Source of the DNA: Paludisphaera mucosa
GTDB taxonomy: Bacteria > Planctomycetota > Planctomycetia > Isosphaerales > Isosphaeraceae
Assembly: GCF_029589435.1 (NCBI RefSeq)
Contig: NZ_JARRAG010000002.1
Coordinates: 4,216,001 to 4,280,000, forward strand
DNA: 64,000 nt
Direction of reading: 5' to 3'
Positions 10,379-17,757 of this stretch are shown in pieces. The first letter of the stretch is position 1. Each line of letters begins with the position of its first letter. A program made the translations under genes and the position numbers. The notes below the pieces were generated by a model. It searched no databases and was not told the origin of the DNA. It worked only from the letters and a program-made list of their open reading frames with translations.

Positions 10379-10465
10379 CCGTCAGGCTATATGAAATTCC
10401 GGAAAGTGCAGAGGGAAGTCAGCGAAGCGTTTAAACGCAAGCGGGAAGTAAGCTTATGACTTGAG

Positions 10466-11407
10466 TCACTGGCTTTCTGTGAAGATCTCAGCTCCATTCA
10501 TGGTTCCAAGAGCGCGCCATGACGCCTCAGATATAGAGTCGCGAATGAAGCTGACATGACCGTCCAACTGGATACAGTTGACTCCATCGTTGTGGTAGCT
10601 TGAAGCTGTCCAAGCTCCCTGGAAAGATCCCTGAGCTGCACAGGTGTGGCCGTTCGGTGTTATGTTGTGATCGTATGATGTATTAGAGAAACCATCATAT
10701 CCCCAACAAATGCCGCGGCTATCATTTGATAGTTGTGCATCGGATTCATTCAAGTTAATGCAATCGGAGACCATGGAGGAAAATTGGCCTCTGGAATATG
10801 TGCCGAGCTGATAAATGGCGCGACCGAGTTTTGGACCGAACGCGTTTTGCGTGCGACAGAATTCGGACATGGCAGCTGTGTTGGTCAACCCATCTCGCAC
10901 GAGCGTGTCGCGGATCGCAGGGCTCATCAGAGCGCTTGCGAAGGGGCCGTTCTCAGGGCGGGTGAACTTACCTACTCCTGTGCCAAGATTGCCAGCATAC
11001 GCGACTGCTCCCAGGATCCCCGATGACGCGTAATCGGATGGACAACAAAACAACGAAAGTCGTGTTGAGAAGGAGGTGAAGTTTGCGTCTCCCGGTCCTG
11101 TGTATAGCGAACGAGGCATGGAAACGTTGATGGAGTTGAAGAGGCTGGTTTGTTCCAGAAATGGAAGCATAAATACAAACGCAGAATAGGCATTCTCCTC
11201 CCGCGGATAGTAATTTTTTTGGGTAAGGTGAGAGTTGATCGCGATCCCGGTTTGCCTCAGATTGTTTGTACATTGGGCCCGCCGTGCCGACTCCCTGGCT
11301 GCAGAGACAGCAGGAATGAGCAAGGCGACTAAGATCGCCAGTATGGATATCACTACGACTGCTTCGATGAGGGTGAACGCCTTATTGTTTGTTGAGCGAC
11401 AACTCAT
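10466..11407 (-). CDS. DUF1559 prepilin-like protein, AT-rich cargo gene
   Basis: The 313-residue protein has a type IV prepilin N-terminus: a short polar leader, then FTLIEAVVVISILAILVALL as methylation site and membrane helix, next RESARRAQCTNNLRQ, typical of DUF1559. The C-terminal signature region (YHNDGVNCIQLDGHVSFI) contains the family H-x-DG motif. The start at 11407 (MSCRSTNN) has AAAGGAC upstream. Base composition is far more AT-rich than neighbouring genes. It sits between two IS units as the apparent cargo of a composite element. DUF1559 proteins are pseudopilin-like surface proteins of Planctomycetes with no settled function. Confidence 0.9.
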   Translation of the reverse strand: MSCRSTNNKAFTLIEAVVVISILAILVALLIPAVSAARESARRAQCTNNLRQTGIAINSHLTQKNYYPREENAYSAFVFMLPFLEQTSLFNSINVSMPRSLYTGPGDANFTSFSTRLSLFCCPSDYASSGILGAVAYAGNLGTGVGKFTRPENGPFASALMSPAIRDTLVRDGLTNTAAMSEFCRTQNAFGPKLGRAIYQLGTYSRGQFSSMVSDCINLNESDAQLSNDSRGICWGYDGFSNTSYDHNITPNGHTCAAQGSFQGAWTASSYHNDGVNCIQLDGHVSFIRDSISEASWRALGTMNGAEIFTESQ

Positions 11408-11654
11408 GGCGTTGTCCTTTCGAGAATACGCCTTGGAAGTCGGAAGCCGTGTCATTCGCCGTCAACGCAAATCTGACGATCCGGTTGATCAATTAATGTT
11501 GATATCATCTGAAAATTGCCGGTCAACACATGAGGTTGTTCGATATTGTCGTCCGGAGATGTTCTTGTGGAATAACTATAGCTGGATGTAAAATCGTTGG
11601 CCAAGAGAAAAAGTAAAAATAGGTCGGTTTTTTATTCTGCCCTTCCCGGGATCG

Positions 11655-12230
11655 CATGAGCACCAAGCCGCGAGCCGCAGCAACTTGGCGGCGGCTTGAA
11701 TTTCGGCGTCGATGGGGCCGGCTCGCAGAAGGGCGAAGATATCCCCGGCCAGGATCTCGCGGCGCCAGGCCCGGCGCTTGTCGGCGTGGCTGGGGCGGCG
11801 CGTCGGCTCGTCCCAGGGCGAGTCGGTCCGGTCTACCAGCTCGGCTTCGGATCGCCTCCAGGCCCAGGCCTCGGTCAAGGTGTAGGTCCACAGGCAGACG
11901 TGGACCGCGCCGACGCTCGCGCGGATGAACCGCACCTGCTGCTGGCCGGCCCCCACGACCTGCTTGCACTCGCGGAAGGCCATCTCCAGGCTGAAGCGGT
12001 CGGCGATCGTGGTCAGGACGTCGGCGACGGTCGCCTGCGGGTCGGTGCAGAAGTAGGCCCGCCAGCCGTGCGGCTCGTCGACGAGCACGACCCGGATCAC
12101 GCCGTCGCCCGCGCGCCAGGACCGCGCCGACGAACAGCAGTGTGAGCCTCGGCGCCGACCGCCTGTCGAGCGGGCCGGCGAGGCGGGCGAACCACTGGCA
12201 GGGTACGAGCGTCGGATGAGAGGATGTCAT
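11655..12230 (-). pseudogene. internally deleted DDE transposase, unit B
   Basis: ATG at 12230 begins a fragment ending near VGAVLAR; the frame then changes and the rest of the transposase follows (VIRVVLVDEPHGW, DRFSLEMAFRECKQVVG, GQQQVRFIRASVGA, ELVDRTDSPWDEPTRR). The deletion junction is the same as in unit A, so both copies descend from one already defective element. Here the C-terminal half is continuous and its final stop has mutated to TGG. Confidence 0.75.
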
Positions 12231-12320
12231 CGGGGCCGGCTCCGCTCGGGACGTCTGGCAGGCTTGGTAACCGCCATCGTCTACGCCCCGAGCGAACGGC
12301 GCAGTTCAGAGAGGTCGACG

Positions 12321-12569
12321 ATGCGTTTCAGCAAGGGGCGAGCCGAAGTAGAGGCCGTCCGCCTCGCCAAGGGATTCGTCGCCGCGAACGGCGGCGCCGG
12401 ATGGACATGCATCGGCGCGAGGCCCGACGCCCTGTCGCCGGGGTACAAGAAGCGGAAGAACATCATCAAGTGGAGCGTCGTGTTCGACCGGTCGACCGAC
12501 GGAGCGGTCGTCGATGGGCCCACGATCGTGAGAGTCGACATCGAGACAGGTGCGGCCGACTTCTTCTGA
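12321..12569 (+). CDS. passenger ORF of IS unit B, hypothetical (82 aa)
   Basis: An 82-residue protein (MRFSKGRAEVEAVRLAKGF) with GAGAGG ahead of its ATG. It has an N-terminal helix, then strands (GWTCIGARPDAL, NIIKWSVVFDRS, TIVRVDIETGAADFF), a compact alpha/beta layout with conserved-looking Trp and Asp residues. Family not recognised. Its place in the IS unit is the same as the unrelated 106-residue ORF of unit A, so these small genes look like exchangeable passengers. Confidence 0.65.
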   Translation: MRFSKGRAEVEAVRLAKGFVAANGGAGWTCIGARPDALSPGYKKRKNIIKWSVVFDRSTDGAVVDGPTIVRVDIETGAADFF

Positions 12570-12673
12570 TTCGCGATAGGACTCCGACGCCGTCGACACA
12601 CCAGCCGTGCTCAGCCGACCCAAGTCCCCGAACGACGTCGCCGAGGGAATACTGGAAATCCCGGAAAGTGCAG

Positions 12674-13057
12674 CAGGAAGCAGAGGCGGTAGATATCCTC
12701 GTACTGCGCCATCTCGCCGACGAGTTCGGCGCCGTGGCTGCGCAGGCGGGCGACGACGTCGTCGACGGCGAACATGATGCGGCGTATGCCCAGCGTGTTC
12801 GCCGGGGCGTTTTCCGGCTCGACCCGGATCGCCGGCGGCGTGTGGAACTTCGACAGCTCGACCCGGCCGTGGCCGTCGGGGGTCCGCATCATGGCGATAT
12901 CGGCCCGGACGCCCTCGAGCCCCGCGATGCGGTCCGCCCAACTCCCCTCGACCGTCGTCTCGCCTTCTAGCTCCATGCCGAGTTCGACGAAGAACGTCTT
13001 GGCGGCCTCGAGGTCGTCGACGACCATGGGAACGTTGTCCATCCGCCGAATCGTCAT
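12674..13057 (-). pseudogene. VOC (glyoxalase/bleomycin-resistance fold) gene, 5' part
   Basis: The first 128 codons encode a VOC-fold protein: NVPMVVDDLEAAKTFFVELG, then VELSKFHTPPAIR, LGIRRIMFAVDDVVARL and QYEDIYRLCFL. The frame then runs into the inserted element, giving an artificial tail with a stop at 12611. The missing 18 C-terminal codons lie 3.3 kb away at 9293-9349. The intact protein would have been a small cytoplasmic metal-dependent VOC enzyme or binding protein. The truncated form lacks the last beta strand with its metal ligand and is probably inactive. Confidence 0.88.
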
Positions 13058-13075
13058 AGGTCACCTCACTCTAGA

Positions 13076-13273
13076 CTACGGGATGCTCGCCCACTCCCGA
13101 CTCCTCGGGGAGATGGTGCAAATCCACTCCCCGTGGAAGGCATCCCTCCGAAGATCGAACTCCTCGATCCCCTTCTTCGAGACCTTGATCTCCGAGGGAT
13201 AGCTACTTTGGTCCAGTTCGCAGGCGACCTTCAACCCCGCCTTGGTCGTCGCCGCGATGAGGTCGACGATCGA
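13076..13273 (-). pseudogene. C-terminal fragment of an ISAzo13-family transposase
   Basis: About 65 codons on the minus strand (QSIVDLIAATTKAGLKV, DQSSYPSEIKVSK, DAFHGEWICTISP) match the C-terminal end of ISAzo13-family (Rhodopirellula-type) DDE transposases, where VxLIxxTTTxxGL and FHGxWNYTI are typical. The catalytic domain is not seen upstream. The fragment lies 18 bp before the disrupted VOC gene, so this locus has taken more than one insertion. Confidence 0.7.
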
Positions 13274-13853
13274 CTGGCGACATCGGGGGGTCGGTCCGCG
13301 ACGATCCTGCCCGCCGGGCCGCACGCCTGCTGGCCGGAGCCGCGACGAATTCGGGTCGAGGTCGTCGACGTCCGGACGCCGGGGTCCAAGCACGACGAGG
13401 CGAAGGGCCGTCCTCCGCAGCCCATGGCGTGGAACCGTGAGCTGATGAACAAGGCGACGGAGGCCGACCTCATCACCCGCCGCGAGGAGTCCGCCGGCGG
13501 CCACCCCAGGGTCGTCCTCGGCGACAGGCGGCTCTCGGGGCCGTCCTCAACCTACCGCAACCCCGCCGGCCGGGACGACCCCAGTCGCCCTCACGATTTC
13601 GCCTACGAAGGCGATGTTGCTCGATCGCCCCATGCGTCGGCTTCCTTCACGAGCCGGCGGCCGTCCGCATGTTTTCGTCAACACGGGGCTCGCCCCCGCA
13701 CGCCATATTCCACGAACTCGCTGCTAGATAAGGAAAGCAACGTATATTCTCGGGAACATTATTTCGATTGAGTTTTCGGTCCTGTAGACTCCGCGCCGCT
13801 GATCAAGCTCGCAACGATGTGCCCGACGGCGGCACGACTATTGGAGTCTGCTC
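13274..13853. other. region without a supportable gene
   Basis: About 580 bp between the transposase fragment and the PEP-CTERM gene. Several open frames exist on both strands, but none has a ribosome site, recognisable domain or protein-like composition; they probably reflect decayed mobile DNA. The last 100 bp become AT-rich (around 13725-13790) and probably hold the promoter of the next gene. Confidence 0.5.
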
Positions 13854-14510
13854 ATGGCGCTTCCCGATCTGGCTTCCCCGACCCCGGTCCGGATCGCGGC
13901 GCTGTGGTCCGCCGCATTGGTCATGACCCTCGGCCTGGGCGGCCTGACGCAGGCCGGGCCGATCGAGCTTTCGGTCGACGTCCAACACTCGGGGACAAGC
14001 CGCCCCGATACGGGCGCGACGCAGATGATCGTCTGGGTCGATCTCCAGCTCGCCCCCGAGTGGACGCTCGTGGATTTCTCGTTCGACCTGGCCGCGAACC
14101 CCCGCGGCGAGACGCTCGACTTCCAGGCGAACCGGCGTTTCGACCTGGACCTCGCCTACCTTCGCGCCGTGCCCGGCGGCGACGTCCGCAGCGCGTTGGG
14201 ATCCTTCATGCTGTACCCCGACAGCCCCTGGGGCACCTTCGATCGGGCGGCAAGATCGCCGACGCCTCGATCGGCTCAGTTCGACGTCACGGCCCGTCGG
14301 TCCCTCCCGGGAGGCGGCGACGAATACGCCGAGTTCTCGACGCCCTACAGCTTCTTCGTCGCTGGGCCCTTGGTCGTCCTGCCCGAGCCTCCTTCGCTCG
14401 CATCGGCCCTGGGAGCGACTCTGGCCGTCGGCGGGCTTCTCATCCGTCGCCGTGCAAGGTCCAATCGCTTCGATTCCGAGAAATTTTACCCGGGCGATAT
14501 TGCCCTTTGA
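13854..14510 (+). CDS. exported protein with PEP-CTERM-like sorting tail
   Basis: The 218-residue protein has an N-terminal signal peptide (hydrophobic ALWSAALVMTLGLGGLTQA, residues 15-33), a beta-rich body (IELSVDVQHSG, IVWVDLQLAPEWTL), and a C-terminal tripartite signal: LPEP at about residue 178, a hydrophobic helix (SALGATLAVGGLLI) and a basic RRRARS cluster. This is the PEP-CTERM layout, so the protein is probably processed by an exosortase and anchored or released at the surface. A 13-residue tail after the basic cluster is longer than usual. The stop overlaps the first of two operator-like repeats of the next gene. Function unknown. Confidence 0.7.
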   Translation: MALPDLASPTPVRIAALWSAALVMTLGLGGLTQAGPIELSVDVQHSGTSRPDTGATQMIVWVDLQLAPEWTLVDFSFDLAANPRGETLDFQANRRFDLDLAYLRAVPGGDVRSALGSFMLYPDSPWGTFDRAARSPTPRSAQFDVTARRSLPGGGDEYAEFSTPYSFFVAGPLVVLPEPPSLASALGATLAVGGLLIRRRARSNRFDSEKFYPGDIAL

Positions 14511-14527
14511 TTTCACCCGGATAAAAT
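14484..14527 (+). promoter_or_regulatory. operator-like pair of TTTnACCCGG repeats upstream of DUF2239
   Basis: Two similar 17-bp blocks, TTTTACCCGGGCGATAT (14484-14500) and TTTCACCCGGATAAAAT (14511-14527), stand 27 bp apart. The second is an imperfect palindrome centred on CCGG with A/T-rich arms, as expected for a dimeric repressor. The downstream ATG is 37 bp away, so a bound protein would cover the promoter. The regulator is not identified. Confidence 0.5.
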
Positions 14528-14563
14528 CCCCCTTGAACGGTCGACTCGCAGGGAGAGGGGGGG

Positions 14564-15163
14564 ATGACGATGGTCGAAGGATGTGTTCGGACATTTACAG
14601 CCTTTGAAGGCGTGCGACGGATCGCCGACGGCGAGGCGGCGGGCGTGGCGGCGGCGGCCAAGCACGCGCTCGATCGGGGATCGCACGACCTGGTGTTGAT
14701 CTTCGACGACGCGACGGGCGAGCAAGTCGATTTCGACCTCCGCGGGCCGCTGGAGGACGTCCTGGCCCGACTCGGAGACGAGTCGAGGCGCCGGGACGAG
14801 GAGGCCCCGCCCGCCGACCCGCCGAGGGGGCCGGGACGGCCCCGGCTCGGGGTGGTGGCCCGCGAGGTGACGCTCTTGCCCCGGCACTGGGAATGGCTGG
14901 GCGAGCAGCCCGGCGGGGCGTCGGTCGCCCTGCGCAAGCTTGTGGAGGAGGCTCGCAAGGCCAACGTCGACAGGGATCGCGTCCGCAAGGCTCGCGAGGC
15001 CGCCTATCGGTTCCTCGTCGCGATGGCCGGCAACCTCGCCGGGTTCGAGGAGGCCAACCGCGCCCTCTTCGCCGGCGATCGCGAGAAATTCGCCGCCGAG
15101 ACCGAGAGCTGGCCCGCCGACGTCCGCGACCACGCCCGGGCCCTCGCCCGGGTCGCCTTCTGA
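14564..15163 (+). CDS. DUF2239 family protein
   Basis: The 199-residue protein fits DUF2239 throughout: FTAFEGVRRIADG at the N-terminus, LIFDDATGEQVDFDLRG, a charged linker, then GRPRLGVVAREVTLLPRHWEWL and a helical C-terminal half (RKAREAAYRFLVAMAGNL). GVVAREVTLLPRHWEWL is characteristic, and the fold is probably cytoplasmic. The biochemical role is unknown. It has a strong GGGAGAGG ribosome site and is probably controlled by the repeats just upstream. Confidence 0.85.
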   Translation: MTMVEGCVRTFTAFEGVRRIADGEAAGVAAAAKHALDRGSHDLVLIFDDATGEQVDFDLRGPLEDVLARLGDESRRRDEEAPPADPPRGPGRPRLGVVAREVTLLPRHWEWLGEQPGGASVALRKLVEEARKANVDRDRVRKAREAAYRFLVAMAGNLAGFEEANRALFAGDREKFAAETESWPADVRDHARALARVAF

Positions 15164-15300
15164 AGTGCGCCGAGAGGGACGGGACGCGGCCTGTTCACGC
15201 CCAAATTGCAACCGGCGATTCTCTATGCGATGATGGGTCGCCTCGGTGTGATTGGGCGTAGCTTCGCCCGTCCTTCCCTCTTCCGGCGAGGAGGCTCGAC

Positions 15301-15603
15301 GTGACGCAGACCCGAGACGCCTTGCAAGTCCTCGACCGCGACTTCCTGGAAGTCCGCGCGAAGATCCTGGAGATCGCGGCGAGCCTCGACCGCATCGACC
15401 GGGCGCCCGCACGCCACGGCGAACCCCCGGATCCCCGCATGGGCCGGATCCGCCAGGCCCTCGACGCCCTCCGCGAGCCCGGCCCCGATCGAGCCGAGTC
15501 GATCCAGCTGATCTTCTCGATTGCGTACGACCTCGACTGGCGGGCGAAGAGCGGGATCGATCGCTCCAGGCGACGCGACCCGGGTCGGGCCGAGTCCTTG
15601 TAA
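15301..15603 (+). CDS. small planctomycete hypothetical protein (100 aa)
   Basis: A 100-residue, highly charged, mostly helical protein starting at GTG 15301 (TQTRDALQVLDRDFLEVRAK) with GAGGAGG just before it. The N-terminal 55 residues would form a coiled-coil-like hairpin; a short ESIQLIFSIAYDLDW helix follows and the last 15 residues are basic. No signal peptide and no catalytic motif. I know no function; similar small proteins seem common in Isosphaeraceae, but I cannot confirm a family. Confidence 0.6.
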   Translation: MTQTRDALQVLDRDFLEVRAKILEIAASLDRIDRAPARHGEPPDPRMGRIRQALDALREPGPDRAESIQLIFSIAYDLDWRAKSGIDRSRRRDPGRAESL

Positions 15604-15789
15604 GGCCGGACGCGGGACGACCATCCCGCGCGACTCAGACGAACCTCGCCCCCGTTCGAGCTTCGGTCCCGGCGAGCCTCGGCTCTGAGGATCGACGACC
15701 AAGTCCGGCATACGCCCCAGACGCCCGCGGCGACGACCTCCCGGCGTGCCCCAGCGGCGACTAACCCGCATGAAGGAAAGGTCGAATCG

Positions 15790-16518
15790 ATGGGATATTA
15801 CGCGATCCTCAAGTCGGCGTTCCGATCCGTCCTTCCCGAGCGCGTCAGGCGCCTGACGTTTGATCGCCGCTCCAAGGTGTACAGCCTCGTCGCCCCGATC
15901 AAGTACTTCCTCCAGAAGCACGCGAGTCACGACGACGTCTACGATCGAGCCTATTACACCGAGACCGTCGAGCCCCTGGCCCGACGCTCGATGCCCCACA
16001 TCGCCGCGACGATCCGAGACGTCTTCGGGCCGGCGAAGGTCGTCGACGTCGGATGCGGCACCGGGCAGCTCCTGGCCGAGCTGAAGCCGCTGGGGATCGA
16101 CGCCGTCGGCTATGAATACTCGAAAGTCGCGATCGAGATGGCCAGGGAGAAAGGGGCGACGGTCCATGCCCTCGACCTCGAACAGCCCCTCGAAGACCTC
16201 GCCCTGACGCGGGCCGACGTCGTCGTCTCCACGGAGGTGGCGGAACACCTGCCCGAGTCGTGGGCCGACACCTACGTGGAGTACCTCTGTCGCACCGCCG
16301 ACCACGTGCTGATCACGGCGGCGACGCCGGGCCAGGGGGGGACCGACCACGTCAACGAGCAACCGAACTCGTACTGGATCGCCAAGTTCGCCGCCCGCGG
16401 CTTCCATTACGCCGAGGAGCTCACCCTCAAAGTCCGAGCCGAGTGGAAGGCGGCGCAGATCGCCGACTTCTACTCCAACAACGTCCTCATCTTCCGGAAG
16501 CCCGGACCGGCCTCGTGA
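15790..16518 (+). CDS. class I SAM-dependent methyltransferase
   Basis: The 242-residue protein has a Rossmann methyltransferase core: motif I VVDVGCGTGQ near residue 79, the acidic residue of motif II in AVGYEYS, and ADVVVSTEVAEHLPES as motif IV. The N-terminal 70 residues contain basic helices that may bind substrate. A late YSNNVLIFRK strand closes the fold. It lies 63 bp before the EboB-like hydrolase on the same strand, so the two may form an operon. The substrate is unknown; the closest look is to ubiquinone-type or sugar/lipid methyltransferases. Confidence 0.85.
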   Translation: MGYYAILKSAFRSVLPERVRRLTFDRRSKVYSLVAPIKYFLQKHASHDDVYDRAYYTETVEPLARRSMPHIAATIRDVFGPAKVVDVGCGTGQLLAELKPLGIDAVGYEYSKVAIEMAREKGATVHALDLEQPLEDLALTRADVVVSTEVAEHLPESWADTYVEYLCRTADHVLITAATPGQGGTDHVNEQPNSYWIAKFAARGFHYAEELTLKVRAEWKAAQIADFYSNNVLIFRKPGPAS

Positions 16519-16581
16519 GCCGAGCTTCCCCGTCCCCGACCGCGTGGGGGACGTCACGACGCATCCAGGAGCCCGATCGAA

Positions 16582-17397
16582 ATGCCCGCCTATATCGACC
16601 CCCACATCCATATGGTCTCCCGCACCACGGACGACTACAAGCGGATGGCGCTGGCGGGGTGCGTGATGGTCAGCGAGCCGGCCTTCTGGGCGGGTTTCGA
16701 CCGCTCGGGGGTTGAGGGCTTCCGCGACTACTTCCGCCAGCTCATCGAGTTCGAGGCCCGTCGCGCCGAGGCGTACGGGATCCAGCACTATTGCTGGCTC
16801 TGCATCAACGCCAAGGAGGCGGAGGACGTCGCCCTGGCGCGGCAGGTCGTCGCCATGATCCCCGAGTTCCTGGACCATCCCAGGGTGCTGGGGATCGGCG
16901 AGATCGGGCTCAACAAGAACACGAAGAACGAGGCCACGGTCTTCCTCGACCACCTGGACCTGGCCGCCCGGACGGACGAGCTGATCCTGGTCCACACGCC
17001 CCACCTGGCGGACAAATACCAGGGGACGCGGATGATCCTCGACATGATCAAGGGCGACGGCCGGATCCGCCCCGAACGGGTCTGCATCGACCACGTCGAG
17101 GAGCACACGATCCGCGCGGCGCTCGACGCCGGCTGCTGGGTGGGGATGACCCTCTACCCGATCTCCAAATGCACGCCGGCCCGCGCCGCGGACATGGTGG
17201 AGTCCTACGGCGCGGACCGGGTGATGGTGAATTCGGCCGGCGATTGGGGGCATAGCGACCCGCTCGCGGTGCCGGAGTTCATCTTCGAGATGCGGCGTCG
17301 GGGCCACGACGAGGGCCTGATCCGGAAGGTGGTCCTCGAGAACCCGCGGGAATTCTTCTCCCAGAGCCGGCGCTTCTCGACCGCTACGGCGACTTGA
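16582..17397 (+). CDS. TatD-family metal hydrolase, EboB-like
   Basis: The 271-residue TIM-barrel protein has DPHIH at residues 6-10, [25 protein letters not shown] and [14 protein letters not shown], which together supply the metal ligands of the TatD group. The specific wording ([40 protein letters not shown]) is that of the EboB branch found in ebo gene clusters. Those clusters also encode a UbiA-like protein (EboC) and a TIM-barrel isomerase (EboE), and are linked to moving or maturing metabolite precursors. UbiA and TIM-barrel genes occur 6 kb away. True TatD DNase activity is less likely. The subfamily assignment is from memory of the family. Confidence 0.75.
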   Translation: MPAYIDPHIHMVSRTTDDYKRMALAGCVMVSEPAFWAGFDRSGVEGFRDYFRQLIEFEARRAEAYGIQHYCWLCINAKEAEDVALARQVVAMIPEFLDHPRVLGIGEIGLNKNTKNEATVFLDHLDLAARTDELILVHTPHLADKYQGTRMILDMIKGDGRIRPERVCIDHVEEHTIRAALDAGCWVGMTLYPISKCTPARAADMVESYGADRVMVNSAGDWGHSDPLAVPEFIFEMRRRGHDEGLIRKVVLENPREFFSQSRRFSTATAT

Positions 17398-17465
17398 GAA
17401 GGAGAGGGGAGTCGGAATCCGAGACTTCGGCGTCTCCCCCGCGCGACCCTCCTGGAGAGGGGTGA

Positions 17466-17669
17466 TCAGGGGGCGATGCTCGTGTCAGGCCCTTGCAAGT
17501 TCGTGAGAACCTTGGGGTTTCTCTTCGTCTTGCCTCCCACCTTCGTGGGGGCGGGGGCGGGAGCGGTCGTCGTCGGGGCGACGGGGGGCGGGGCGGTCTC
17601 GGAGCATCCGGATTCGAAGGCCATCGAGGCCGCCAGGGTGATGCAGGCCAGCATCCTGAGCGTCTTCAT
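17466..17669 (-). CDS. small lipoprotein
   Basis: A 67-residue protein with a lipoprotein signal: a basic start (MKTLRM), a hydrophobic run and the lipobox-like ESGC at residues 21-24, after which the mature chain is Pro/Thr/Ala-rich and basic. The start at 17669 is preferred because it begins exactly at the signal peptide and has GGAGA upstream. It sits 89 bp downstream of a DUF1559 gene in the same direction, a frequent arrangement in Planctomycetes. Role unknown. Confidence 0.75.
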   Translation of the reverse strand: MKTLRMLACITLAASMAFESGCSETAPPPVAPTTTAPAPAPTKVGGKTKRNPKVLTNLQGPDTSIAP

Positions 17670-17757
17670 GTCGTCTCCAAGCAGGGGGGCGAAACGGGGC
17701 TGCGACGTGCCGGGCGAGACGCCCGGCACGTCGCCGACCTCCCGACGAGCGGTTCGA

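Larger units (their letters stand above)
9357..10411 (-). mobile_element. non-autonomous IS unit A (defective DDE transposase plus passenger ORF)
   Basis: The unit is bounded by CTGCACTTTC at 9357 and GAAAGTGCAG at 10402-10411. The minus strand holds a transposase remnant and the plus strand a passenger ORF. It shares its transposase part, the roughly 50 bp beyond it and its ends with unit B, but the passenger is unrelated. The short sequence right of its inner end (AGGGAAG) only partly resembles the outer duplication, so it did not clearly insert on its own. Confidence 0.75.
9357..12673. mobile_element. composite-transposon-like insertion (3.3 kb) in a VOC gene
   Basis: The outer ends carry inverted repeats (CTGCACTTTC at 9357 and GAAAGTGCAG ending at 12673; about 14 of 17 bases match further in). 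They are flanked by an exact 7-bp direct duplication, CAGGAAG, at 9350-9356 and 12674-12680. Inside are two related IS-like units in the same orientation (9357-10411 and 11637-12673) around a 1.2-kb AT-rich segment with a DUF1559 gene. The target VOC frame is restored exactly when the insertion and one duplicate are removed. Both transposase genes are broken, so any later movement would need a transposase supplied elsewhere. Confidence 0.85.
11637..12673 (-). mobile_element. non-autonomous IS unit B (defective DDE transposase plus different passenger)
   Basis: The left end CTGCCCTTCCCGGGATCG at 11637 matches the inverted right end at 12656-12673 with a few differences. The unit carries the same internally deleted transposase as unit A on the minus strand and a different small ORF on the plus strand. 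The right outer end abuts the target duplication CAGGAAG. Confidence 0.75.

Noticed and set aside
10402-10418. Independent target duplication for IS unit A (AGGGAAG versus CAGGAAG)
   Set aside because: Only five of seven bases match, whereas the outer pair matches exactly, so the outer pair is taken as the real duplication.
13133-13771. A 212-codon plus-strand ORF
   Set aside because: It overlaps the ISAzo13 fragment in antisense, has no ribosome site and no recognisable domain.
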